Positions 1-6,788 of a stretch of 9,540 nucleotides of DNA are shown in pieces. Source of the DNA: JBFKOL01 sp041628815 (lineage in GTDB: Bacteria > Bacteroidota > Bacteroidia > Chitinophagales > Saprospiraceae); assembly GCA_041628815.1 (NCBI GenBank), contig JBFKOL010000155.1, positions 1 through 9,540 on the forward strand, in the 5' to 3' direction. Within the stretch, counting starts at the first letter, position 1; each line of letters opens with the position of its first letter. Below the pieces are notes generated by a model, which was not told the origin of the DNA, ran no database searches, and saw only the letters and a list, made by a program, of their open reading frames with translations. The position numbers and the translations under genes were made by a program.

Positions 1-45
1 CAGGCATTGGACCGGATCATTGAATTGTCGGCAATAGGAAGTTGA
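1..45 (+). CDS. Possible 3' end of an upstream gene (partial)
   Basis: Reading frame 1 is open from the window edge and ends at a TGA at 43-45, giving a 14-residue tail (QALDRIIELSAIGS). The composition is protein-like and the other two forward frames hit stops within the first 36 bases. Fourteen residues are too few to name a family or to prove coding, so this is a weak call. If real, the upstream gene runs in the same direction as the plug-domain gene at 252, about 200 bp downstream. Confidence 0.25.
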   Translation, partial: QALDRIIELSAIGS

Positions 46-251
46 AAGGAATAGACTTTTTTACATAGGTCATAACTTTCTTATTTCCAACGCAATTTTC
101 AGTTTCCAACTCAGTGTCCATATCTCCGTTCTGCCCATCGCCTGTGCGACTTCAAGGTAGATCAAAGCTTTCTCCATTCGGCAAAAAGGAATTTTTGGCG
201 TGCATTTCATGTTTATCTAATGTAACTTATAGGTGATTTTTGTCTGATGTC

Positions 252-656
252 ATGAAATACTGTTTCCTTTTGATATTATTCCTTGGTACATCTTGCCAGG
301 CTCATCGAGATATCGTGGGTGAATCCGAACCCATTGATGATTTTCAAACCAACCGGATTGAAAACCCAATGCTGTCCATCGACCTTACTACCTACCTGAA
401 AAGATTCCCAGGTGTGTACGTATCAGGACAGGGCTCATATGCATCCATTTACATCAGAGGAATCAATTCATTGATTTATAGCAACGAACCATTGATCCTG
501 GTGGACGGAGTGCAGTTCAACTCCTATTCAGAACTCTACGGGGCGATCGGAACTTCGAGTATAAAACGTATTGAAGTACTTAAAAATCCCGATGAAACGG
601 GTATTTACGGTATGCGTGGTGCGAATGGAGTGTTGAAAATTACCACGAAGAAGTAA
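252..656 (+). CDS. Stand-alone TonB-receptor plug domain protein, putative lipoprotein
   Basis: This 134-residue protein consists of a signal peptide and one SusC/RagA-type plug domain. The domain normally fills the pore of a TonB-dependent outer-membrane receptor. Recognisable plug motifs in order are FPGVYVSG, YIRGINS, NEPLILVDGV, IKRIEVLKNP, GIYGMRGANGVL and the terminal ITTKK. In SusC proteins the last motif marks the plug/barrel junction. No beta-barrel follows: a TAA comes directly after KK, and no barrel coding appears downstream before the convergent gene at 810. The ATG at 252 is preferred over an in-frame TTG at 240, because it puts Lys2 directly before the hydrophobic stretch (CFLLILFLGTSC). 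Cys15 is a candidate lipidation site, although the lipobox is loose (GTSC). I infer an envelope location. The role is unknown: it could be an accessory to a receptor in trans, or the remnant of one. Plug identity is confident, lipidation moderate. Confidence 0.85.
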   Translation: MKYCFLLILFLGTSCQAHRDIVGESEPIDDFQTNRIENPMLSIDLTTYLKRFPGVYVSGQGSYASIYIRGINSLIYSNEPLILVDGVQFNSYSELYGAIGTSSIKRIEVLKNPDETGIYGMRGANGVLKITTKK

Positions 657-701
657 TCGTGTCGTCAGAAATCGATTAGGTCCAATCTTATTCAACAAAT
701 A

Positions 702-733
702 CAGATGATTCTTTTTCCTGACAAAAGGATCTG
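702..733. terminator. Hairpin between convergent genes, possible bidirectional terminator
   Basis: The 153-bp gap between the convergent plug gene and the response-regulator cyclase contains an inverted repeat. GATTCTTTT at 707-715 pairs with AAAAGGATC at 723-731 (one T-G pair) around a 7-nt loop. An alternative pairing uses CAGAT at 702-706 with ATCTG at 729-733. The T-rich and A-rich arms suit termination from either side. The stem is AT-rich and not strong, so this rests mainly on position. Confidence 0.35.
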
Positions 734-809
734 CCTGAAAGAGCGTCTTTTGAACCATGTCGATGTGAAAAGATCTTCGAATGCTTGCTTGTTGGTTCAA
801 CCGGAAAAG

Positions 810-1850
810 TTACTCAATCACCTCATAGACCTTAACGGGTTTCTCTTTGTTCTTGAGTTCAAATTCCCCCACCTCCTTACATTTGAATGATTCCTTAATC
901 TTAAGGTAACAGGATTCCTTGAGGACAATTTGACTTTCCTTGCCAATGGATTGCAGGCGGTGGGCCGTATTCACCGTATCTCCAATCACCGTATAGTCCA
1001 GCCTTTTTAAACTGGTGCTGCCGATGTTTCCACAGATCATTTCTCCACTGGACAAGCCGATGGATACTTTAGGTTTATAGGATTTTAACTTGGCACTTGT
1101 CGGGATTTCATCAATGCGGTTTCGCACCGCCAATGCGGCATCAATGGCTCTGTCGAGGTGGTAATCGCCACGGAAAACAGCCATAACAGCATCTCCTATG
1201 AATTTGTCTACGTAGCCGTCGTATTCAAGGATCTCCTTGACCATAACGTCAAAATAGCTGTTCAGCAGCTTTACTACTACATCCGGGCTTGCCTTCTCGC
1301 TGATCGCCGTAAATCCGGTGATGTCGATGAATACGACCGTGGCCTCAATGATTTCGTTTTCCCTGATCTGCTGCTCAAAATCCCGATCGGCCATGAAATT
1401 TAACACCGATTCATCGACGTACATTTTAAGTATATTGTTTTCGCGGATCGCTGTCAGCGTCTCTTTAAGGTACTTCACATGGCCGAGTGTCTTTTCCATG
1501 GTCAGGGAAAGGTCGGTAAAGTCGATCGGCTTAGTGATAAAGTCGAAGGCTCCGCGATTCATGGCAGTGCGGATGTTTTCCATGTCCCCATAGGCACTTA
1601 CTATGACCGATTTAAGCAGAGGAGACTCTTCGGTAAGATGAGACAACAACGTTAGACCATCCATCTGTGGCATATTGATGTCACTGAGAACGATATCGAC
1701 GTCCTTTTCTTCTTTGAGTTTTTCCAATGCTTCGACGCCGTTGTATGCAAATACAAACTCGTATTCATTGGCGCGGATCTTTTTCCTGAATTTCTGTTTG
1801 ATCAGAATCTCAAGATCCGTTTCATCATCTACAACAAGGATCTTTGCCAT
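810..1850 (-). CDS. Response regulator fused to class III adenylate/guanylate cyclase
   Basis: This 346-residue soluble protein has two domains. Residues 1-120 are a CheY-like receiver with acidic pocket D8/D9, phosphoacceptor D57 (VLSD), S85 in VSAYG and K107 in TKP. A linker of about 45 residues follows. Residues 168-346 are a class III cyclase catalytic domain with metal-binding D176 (VFIDITGF) and D220 (KFIGDAV). The substrate-pocket Lys216 is present, and Thr287 in YTVIGDTVN sits where class IIIa enzymes carry Asp, the pattern expected for class IIIb adenylate cyclases. Transition-state residues N294 and R298 are present. All catalytic positions are therefore intact. The predicted activity is ATP to cAMP, controlled by phosphorylation from a histidine kinase that is not encoded in this window. 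No transmembrane segment is visible. The gene is transcribed divergently from the TPR cyclase at 2150. The start at 1850 fits the receiver N-terminus (AKILVVDDE) exactly. Confidence 0.93.
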   Translation of the reverse strand: MAKILVVDDETDLEILIKQKFRKKIRANEYEFVFAYNGVEALEKLKEEKDVDIVLSDINMPQMDGLTLLSHLTEESPLLKSVIVSAYGDMENIRTAMNRGAFDFITKPIDFTDLSLTMEKTLGHVKYLKETLTAIRENNILKMYVDESVLNFMADRDFEQQIRENEIIEATVVFIDITGFTAISEKASPDVVVKLLNSYFDVMVKEILEYDGYVDKFIGDAVMAVFRGDYHLDRAIDAALAVRNRIDEIPTSAKLKSYKPKVSIGLSSGEMICGNIGSTSLKRLDYTVIGDTVNTAHRLQSIGKESQIVLKESCYLKIKESFKCKEVGEFELKNKEKPVKVYEVIE

Positions 1851-2149
1851 AGGTCACCGTTTGTACAAATTTTTTAAGATTCTATTGTTAAAAATCATTT
1901 TAATAGACATCATTCGATGCCCCTGTGACGGACGAATCAAAATAGAGAAAATTACGTATTCCAGTGTAATGTAATATAGTCTTGCAGAGATTACAATTCT
2001 TCCCTGATCTTCTATTCGAAAATCCATGGCCTGGATTGATGTAAACACTTCGTTTCCAAAATGTACACCATCCACTCCAAGGGATGATCTGAATCATTGA
2101 AGTACTGTGTAAGTCTTTTCAACTTTAGCATGGATTCACATGCCTTCGA
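1851..2149. promoter_or_regulatory. Divergent intergenic region between two cyclase genes
   Basis: These 299 bp lie between the start codons of the two divergent cyclases, so promoters for both should be here. A perfect 10-bp palindrome, TTTGTACAAA, sits at 1860-1869, nine bases upstream of the response-regulator cyclase start. An imperfect AT-rich dyad spans 1882-1906 (CTATT..AAAAT / ATTTT..AATAG). Neither is long enough to prove an operator. I found no convincing match to the Bacteroidota -33/-7 promoter (TTTG and TAnnTTTG with about 19 bp between), and no CRP-type TGTGA-N6-TCACA site. No convincing gene lies here: the short open frames have no recognisable content. Confidence 0.4.
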
Positions 2150-4351
2150 ATGTTTAAGAGGTCCGGAAAGTATAAATTGGCCGCCGTTGTTTTCATGGAC
2201 ATCGTGGGATACACGACGATGATGGAGTCGGATGAAACAGCAACGGTCGAAAAAGTTAAAAAACACCGGGCAATCACCGAAGAGGCTGTTTCCAGATTCA
2301 ACGGGAAGTTGGTACAATATTTCGGTGACGGTTGCCTCGCCATATTTCCTGGTGCCACCGAAGCTGTTTGCTTCGGTCAGGAAATGCTTCAGAAGTCTAC
2401 CCAATCCATATCACTTTCCCTGAGGATTGGTGTACATCTCGGGGAAATACTGGTCGATGGAGACCAGGTGTATGGAGATGCTATCAATGTGGCATTCCGA
2501 ATTCAGTCAGTCGCTGATGCTGATACCATGTTTGTTTCTCAAATGGTCGCGGACATGGTGCAAAACAAAGATTGGATCAATATAGTGGACCGTGGTCATT
2601 ACAACCTTAAAAATGTGAGCAACCCTTTAAGGATCTATCAGACGTCGGTTTCACTTATTAGAGATCAGGTCCCGGTCAGAATCAAAAGATACCGGTGGTA
2701 CCATCCGCTGCTCGCATTGTTGTTAATCATTATGGTATGGTTTGGCTACACTGAATGGTCAGTAAAACAAGCGAATCAGTCAATTGAGAAGACGGTAGCA
2801 GTTTTACCCTATTCATTGGGACCTGGCGAATCTCAAAGTGATCGATACCTCGCCCAAGGACTGCAAATCATGACGATAAGACAACTGTCTATGCTCAAGG
2901 ATTTGAACGTGATCACCAAAGAGGCCATTGAGACGGTGCTGTTTGATACCATTGATTTGTCCGATATGACTGATGTGTTAAATGCCCGATACCTCCTCAG
3001 AGGAAATATCAGGAAGTTGGGCCATGATTTCGTTTTGGAAATGGACTTATATGATGGTAGGGAAAAACGCTCTATATGGGAAAATACATATACATCGAGT
3101 ACTGCCGAATTGTTTGATATGCAGACCAGGGTGATCAGCGATGTAATCGATGCTTTTGCCGTCAACCTTAAGGCCGAAGATATGTCTGCCATTCTAACTC
3201 CTCCAACCAACGACCTTAAGGCTTTCGAATTATACATTCAGGGTACTCAGTCATGGTTTGAATTCTACAACCGACGGGATCCTTTAAAGTTTGAACTTGC
3301 GATAACCTACTTCAACGATGCCTTGAAAATAGATTCTTCTTTTGCGCTGGCTTATGCCGGCCTCTGTAACTCTTTTTTTGTGAAATATTACTGGGATAGA
3401 GAAAACCACCCTGACAAAATGGATACCATCAAAATGTTGGGCGAAAAGGTAATGAGATTAAATCCCAATCTCCCGGAAGCCTATTACATCCTCGGAAATT
3501 ACCATTATTTGGTGGCCGAAGATGCCGAAAAGGCAATGGAACTGTTGTCCTATGGATTCGAACTTAATCCCAATTCAACCGATATCATCAGAAGTCTTGT
3601 CAGGGTCTATCAGAGCCAGGGCAAACAGAAGGAAGCTTTGGCATTGTTGAAAAAAGCAGCATTGATCGATGCCGGAAGCAACCTGGCTTATTGGTACATC
3701 GATATAGGATGGGTCTTTCAATATCTCGGCGATTTCGAAAGAGCCGCGGTTTATTTTAAAAGATCCAGGGATATCAACCCTGACTACGTACAAGTTTATG
3801 CGGCGCTCAATATGTCGTGGATGGTAAGTGGACAATATGATTCACTTGGCTATACCACAGAAGAACTTGAGAGAAGATTCCCGGAACATGAAATAACCTA
3901 TTATTGGCTGGGTGTTACGAATATGCTTAAGAATGATTACGAACGGGCTTTGGATCATTTCGAAACATTGGCCGAGCTTCCACCCGAAATGCACAGATTT
4001 TACAGCAGCATTTCCAAGGTTAGGCAAGCCCTGGTATTAAAGAAATTGGGTCAAAATGATAAAGCCAACCAAATCTTAAAAGAACAAGAACTGAAACTAT
4101 CCATGACCTCCGATCCCTCCAACTACTATGAACTTGCAGGCATCCATGTCATGCAGGGTGAATGGGACAAGGGGATGTCCTACTTAAAATCCTTTGATCA
4201 GCACGGTTGGCTCGCCGGTTTGGAATATTTCATCTCAAAAGATCCATTGTTCGATGCTCTTCATGGAGACGTTGTATTTAACGCACTTGTAGAAAATGCA
4301 ATTGCAAGAAAAGAAAGTCAACGGAATGTCATTCAATATTCGAATGACTGA
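2150..4351 (+). CDS. Membrane class III nucleotidyl cyclase with TolB-like domain and TPR repeats
   Basis: This 733-residue protein has residues 1-165 as a cytoplasmic class III cyclase domain. Metal-binding D17 (FMDIVGY) and D60 (YFGDG) and transition-state N113 and R117 (DAINVAFR) are present. The two base-selecting positions are unusual: Gln56 where adenylate cyclases have Lys, and Gln106 where they have Asp or Thr. The substrate is therefore not safely predicted. Residues 184-200 form one hydrophobic transmembrane helix. Residues 213-340 match the TolB-like/FlgO-type domain seen in many cyclase-TPR proteins (TVAVLPYSLG at the start, ARYLLRGNIRKLG, YDGREKRSIWENTY). Residues 358-680 hold several TPR-like helical pairs with repeated AYAGL/ALKI, EAYYILGNYHY, NPNSTDIIRSL and ERAAVYFKRS patterns. 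The inferred topology is cyclase inside, sensor-like part outside. A divergent cyclase lies upstream and a Pycsar-effector-like gene lies downstream on the same strand. The start codon is the first that precedes the cyclase domain. Confidence 0.9.
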   Translation: MFKRSGKYKLAAVVFMDIVGYTTMMESDETATVEKVKKHRAITEEAVSRFNGKLVQYFGDGCLAIFPGATEAVCFGQEMLQKSTQSISLSLRIGVHLGEILVDGDQVYGDAINVAFRIQSVADADTMFVSQMVADMVQNKDWINIVDRGHYNLKNVSNPLRIYQTSVSLIRDQVPVRIKRYRWYHPLLALLLIIMVWFGYTEWSVKQANQSIEKTVAVLPYSLGPGESQSDRYLAQGLQIMTIRQLSMLKDLNVITKEAIETVLFDTIDLSDMTDVLNARYLLRGNIRKLGHDFVLEMDLYDGREKRSIWENTYTSSTAELFDMQTRVISDVIDAFAVNLKAEDMSAILTPPTNDLKAFELYIQGTQSWFEFYNRRDPLKFELAITYFNDALKIDSSFALAYAGLCNSFFVKYYWDRENHPDKMDTIKMLGEKVMRLNPNLPEAYYILGNYHYLVAEDAEKAMELLSYGFELNPNSTDIIRSLVRVYQSQGKQKEALALLKKAALIDAGSNLAYWYIDIGWVFQYLGDFERAAVYFKRSRDINPDYVQVYAALNMSWMVSGQYDSLGYTTEELERRFPEHEITYYWLGVTNMLKNDYERALDHFETLAELPPEMHRFYSSISKVRQALVLKKLGQNDKANQILKEQELKLSMTSDPSNYYELAGIHVMQGEWDKGMSYLKSFDQHGWLAGLEYFISKDPLFDALHGDVVFNALVENAIARKESQRNVIQYSND

Positions 4352-4374
4352 AAAAAGCATTTTTTTTGAAAAAA
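4351..4374 (+). terminator. A/T-rich weak hairpin with T-run after the TPR cyclase
   Basis: Directly at the stop codon, an A6 run (4351-4356) can pair with the following T8 run (4360-4367) across a short GCA loop, and a second A-run follows. The T-run suits intrinsic termination, but the stem is entirely A-T, so it is weak. The rest of the 240-bp gap to the next gene is AT-rich and holds no coding or further structure that I can support. If this terminates transcription, the cyclase and the downstream membrane protein are not one simple operon. Confidence 0.25.
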
Positions 4375-4591
4375 GATCTATTAAAAAATGATATGCCACG
4401 CTGACTTTATTGTACCTTATGACCCTAATAGAATAGATATATTCAATTTTATATTACAAATAGTTTAAAAAAATTTTAGTTCAGAAGCCTATACTTAAAT
4501 ATTATTGGAACGATCTAAGATTAATGAGCGTTATTATATAAAGTTGTCATTTAGGGCGGCAGCATTGTAGAGATTTTGTCATTTCGTTAAA

Positions 4592-5233
4592 ATGTTGGCC
4601 GTGAACTCCAGATTGAGAAAAATAGTACGATACCAGAGGGCGTCTGACGATATCATTAAGAAGATTCAATCGAATAATGAGCCATTCACAGGTCCTTTCA
4701 GGAAGGATGCCCGTCAGGCATTACAGACTTTTTTCAGGAGTAGTTTCAGGGTTCAGATGGGAATGGTTAGCCTTGCCGACCGTAAAGCCAACATACTTGT
4801 AAGGCTCAACTCTATTTTGATCAGTGGAATGGTGATTTTTTACAAGAATATCACGAGTATCACTGATTTGGCCACCATCAGTGTTGTCTTTTTTTTATCA
4901 ACCCTATTGATATCATTAATTTTTGCCACCCTGGCAGTACGACCCAGTTCAGAAGATATCAAACACGATGGCGATCCTGAACTTGACAAAACGGTAGGTC
5001 ATATGTTTATGTATACCCACTATGTCGACATGGATCCAGACGAATTTGAAAAGACATTCGATACCATGATGGCGGATGCAGGATTAATTTATGGAAGTAT
5101 GGCGCGGGATCTATATCAGATTGGAAAAATCATAGTAAAGAAATATAAACTACTCCGAATTGCCTATACGACCTTTATGGGAGGTCTCGGGGTGACGGTT
5201 CTGCTTTTTCTTAGCTCGTTAGTTTTTACATAG
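4592..5233 (+). CDS. Pycsar-effector-like transmembrane protein (DUF5706 family)
   Basis: This 213-residue membrane protein resembles the transmembrane effectors (PycTM, DUF5706) of Pycsar systems. In those systems a class III-related cyclase makes a cyclic pyrimidine nucleotide that triggers a membrane-disrupting effector. The family signature is visible: LADRKANILVRLNSILIS at 61-78 with Asp63 and Lys65, leading into a first helix at about 70-84. A second helix lies at about 95-116, followed by a polar middle section (118-180). The motif KKYKLLRIAY (183-192) precedes a third helix at about 194-212, which ends the protein. There is no signal peptide and no HD domain, unlike the longer HD-DUF5706 fusions found in Bacteroidota. 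An in-frame TAG at 4568 and the ATG at 4592 fix the start. It lies 240 bp downstream of a class III cyclase on the same strand. The function of this copy is inferred from the family. A housekeeping role in cyclic-nucleotide response is the main alternative. Confidence 0.75.
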   Translation: MLAVNSRLRKIVRYQRASDDIIKKIQSNNEPFTGPFRKDARQALQTFFRSSFRVQMGMVSLADRKANILVRLNSILISGMVIFYKNITSITDLATISVVFFLSTLLISLIFATLAVRPSSEDIKHDGDPELDKTVGHMFMYTHYVDMDPDEFEKTFDTMMADAGLIYGSMARDLYQIGKIIVKKYKLLRIAYTTFMGGLGVTVLLFLSSLVFT

Positions 5234-5249
5234 AACAACTGCCTTGTCA

Positions 5250-5266
5250 GAACATATTGTATGTTC
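5250..5266. promoter_or_regulatory. Perfect 7-bp dyad upstream of the first cytochrome gene
   Basis: GAACATA at 5250-5256 and TATGTTC at 5260-5266 form a perfect inverted repeat around TTG, 133 bp upstream of the cytochrome start and 17 bp after the membrane-protein stop. It could be a dimeric regulator site or a short hairpin. No T-run follows. Nothing ties it to a named regulator. Confidence 0.25.
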
Positions 5267-5398
5267 ATGGGACGAATTCCAGAATAGTTGCGATTAGAGA
5301 GTGCCTAACCTTTAAGGCTAAATGTCATGTTCAAAAGTGAGAAAAATCAATACGTTAATAAGAAGAATACATGACATTGAAACAGTAAAATAGGGAAG

Positions 5399-5824
5399 AT
5401 GAGACACATGATGCGCATACCATTGTTTGTAGCTGTGGCCGTGCTTTTTATTTGGCAGGCCTCCTGTCAGACCGATGCTTCCAAGGCTCTTGCGCTTCCT
5501 GCTGGACAGGCGGATGATGGGAGAGAAGCCTTTGTGAGACTTCAATGCAATCGTTGTCACAGCACCCCTGACATTGCATGGATAGGAGTGGAGCTCGAAG
5601 GGGACGTACATGTGAAAATAACTGCTGCAAGTAAGCCTGCAAGCCGTGAAGAACTTATCACTTCCATCACCAATCCTTCTTATAAGATTTCTAAAAGGCA
5701 CATTCTCGCCATGACCACCAAAGATTGGGAGTCTCGAATGTTACCCTATGCCGAAGTGATGACCGTACAGGAATTGTGCGATATCATTGCATACCTCGAT
5801 GAAATCTGGTCGACGCCCAAATGA
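5399..5824 (+). CDS. Monohaem cytochrome c lipoprotein (first of a tandem pair)
   Basis: This 141-residue exported c-type cytochrome has a hydrophobic signal (about residues 7-19) ending in WQASC, so Cys23 is a candidate lipid-anchored residue. The haem-attachment motif is CNRCH at 50-54, with His54 as proximal ligand. The C-terminal part (SRMLPYAEVMTVQELCDIIAYL, split here as SRMLPY at 112-117 and VMTVQEL at 120-126) is the usual distal-ligand helix of small class I cytochromes. Met114 is the more likely ligand, Met121 the alternative. It probably carries electrons at the periplasmic face of a membrane. It is clearly related to the next cytochrome but lacks that protein's LGG/KTYGEL segment, having VKITAASKPASREEL instead. 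Three ATGs are possible (5399, 5408, 5411). The purine-rich AGGGA at 5392-5396 is very close to the first and far from the other two, so the exact start is open. The family is confident; the redox partner is unknown. Confidence 0.88.
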   Translation: MRHMMRIPLFVAVAVLFIWQASCQTDASKALALPAGQADDGREAFVRLQCNRCHSTPDIAWIGVELEGDVHVKITAASKPASREELITSITNPSYKISKRHILAMTTKDWESRMLPYAEVMTVQELCDIIAYLDEIWSTPK

Positions 5825-5867
5825 TCTTTCGCACCCAATATGATCAGCCAAAGAGACTTATCCGTTA

Positions 5868-5900
5868 AACTTGCCGACAGTTCCAAACTGTCGGCAAGTT
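5868..5900. terminator. Perfect 13-bp inverted repeat after the first cytochrome gene
   Basis: AACTTGCCGACAG at 5868-5880 and CTGTCGGCAAGTT at 5888-5900 pair without mismatch around a 7-nt loop (TTCCAAA), 43 bp after the cytochrome stop. The GC-rich 13-bp stem is the strongest hairpin in the window. No T-run follows, so it may be a Bacteroidota-style terminator without a U-tract, an mRNA 3'-end stabiliser, or a regulatory structure for the second cytochrome, which begins 204 bp further on. The rest of the 280-bp gap shows no gene. Confidence 0.6.
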
Positions 5901-6104
5901 GCCGGAATCTATCTCAATAATTTGATCAATGACCGATCTTGTCTATAAATGTCCAAATCTGTGCAATATTTTCAGACCCTCAATCTCTTTGAGTCTTGGT
6001 AAGGAGAGATGCTGGTGAGTAGAATCATCATCTTAATTGAGTCATATCAAGGCTAATTTGCAGCGAAATGACAACATTGAAGGCAGAATCAATTTAGAGA
6101 TATC

Positions 6105-6551
6105 ATGAAAGCTTCAACATTATCTTACATAGGCCTGTTGATATTTGCATTTTTGCTGTTGCAAGTTTCATGTGAAACACAATCCAGAGGATTCGCTCTT
6201 CCGGAAGGAGATGCAGAGGCGGGTAAAAGGTCGTTCGTCGAATTAAACTGTAACCAATGTCACAGCATTGAGGGTATCCCATGGGCAGGCAGTGAGGCGA
6301 TGGGAGACCTTCGAATTGAACTAGGGGGTGAAGTCTCGAGCATAAAAACATACGGGGAATTGGTTACATCCGTGATCAACCCTTCCAAAAAGATTGCGCG
6401 AAAATATGAAGCGATAGCTACAACAGGAGATGGTCAGTCAAGAATGCGCAATTATAATGAGTATATGACCGTACAAGACTTGGTGGACATCGTTACGTTT
6501 CTTCAAGAAACTTATAAAATCGTGCCGCCACCGAATCCTTATTACTATTGA
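6105..6551 (+). CDS. Monohaem cytochrome c lipoprotein (second of a tandem pair)
   Basis: This 148-residue exported c-type cytochrome has a long hydrophobic signal (residues 8-20) ending in LQVSC, so Cys23 is the candidate lipidation site. The haem motif is CNQCH at 49-53. The middle contains IELGGEV (71-77) and IKTYGELVTSVINPS (80-94), followed by SRMRNYNEYMTVQDL (112-126). This series is typical of small SoxX-like class I cytochromes, so Met114 is the likely distal haem ligand (Met121 the alternative). The C-terminus is proline- and tyrosine-rich (PPPNPYYY) and absent from its paralogue. It shares the FVxLxCNxCHS, TSxxNPSxKI and EYMTVQ-type blocks with the cytochrome at 5399, pointing to tandem duplication followed by divergence. 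I infer a periplasm-facing electron carrier. The partner oxidoreductase is not in the window. The 237-bp gap that follows contains only the hairpin and palindrome listed separately. Confidence 0.9.
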   Translation: MKASTLSYIGLLIFAFLLLQVSCETQSRGFALPEGDAEAGKRSFVELNCNQCHSIEGIPWAGSEAMGDLRIELGGEVSSIKTYGELVTSVINPSKKIARKYEAIATTGDGQSRMRNYNEYMTVQDLVDIVTFLQETYKIVPPPNPYYY

Positions 6552-6681
6552 TCCATACTTACCGTCAAATGGTCTCGAATCGTATGAATTTGGATATCTA
6601 AAACTTTGGATGAGCCAAATAGTAAGGGTATTTAATTTATTTGAACCAATCAATTAACCAATCTTGTTTTAACACCGAAGG

Positions 6682-6730
6682 GTGGTCATAACTTTCGGTT
6701 ACTGACCACGTATGTGATTAGTTTAAACTA
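6682..6730. promoter_or_regulatory. Hairpin plus 12-bp palindrome upstream of the dikinase-like gene
   Basis: GTGGTCATAAC at 6682-6692 pairs with GTTA (6698-6701) and TGACCAC (6703-6709), leaving one bulged C and a 5-nt TTTCG loop: 11 base pairs in all. Ten bases later lies a perfect 12-bp palindrome, TAGTTTAAACTA (6719-6730), 58 bp before the next start codon. The hairpin could terminate transcription from the cytochrome gene, and the palindrome could be an operator for the next gene. No T-run follows the hairpin. A 12-bp palindrome can occur by chance in a window this long. Confidence 0.35.
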
Positions 6731-6788
6731 CAGTAAATAATACATCCATTTAAGTTGCAAGCTACCCGATGAGTTTGTTTATTAATGT

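Noticed and set aside
240..251. TTG at 240 as an alternative start of the plug-domain gene.
   Set aside because: The ATG at 252 gives a more typical signal peptide, and the four extra residues add nothing recognisable.
1921..1945. TGTGAC-like sequence considered as a CRP-type site between the cyclases.
   Set aside because: The second half-site does not match TCACA.
2012..2404. A 130-codon minus-strand frame across the start of the TPR cyclase gene.
   Set aside because: It overlaps the strongly supported cyclase domain in antisense and has no recognisable motif.
68..6696. The 13-mer GGTCATAACTTTC occurs at 68-80 and again at 6684-6696.
   Set aside because: One shared 13-mer is expected by chance in a 9.5-kb window, and the flanks do not match.
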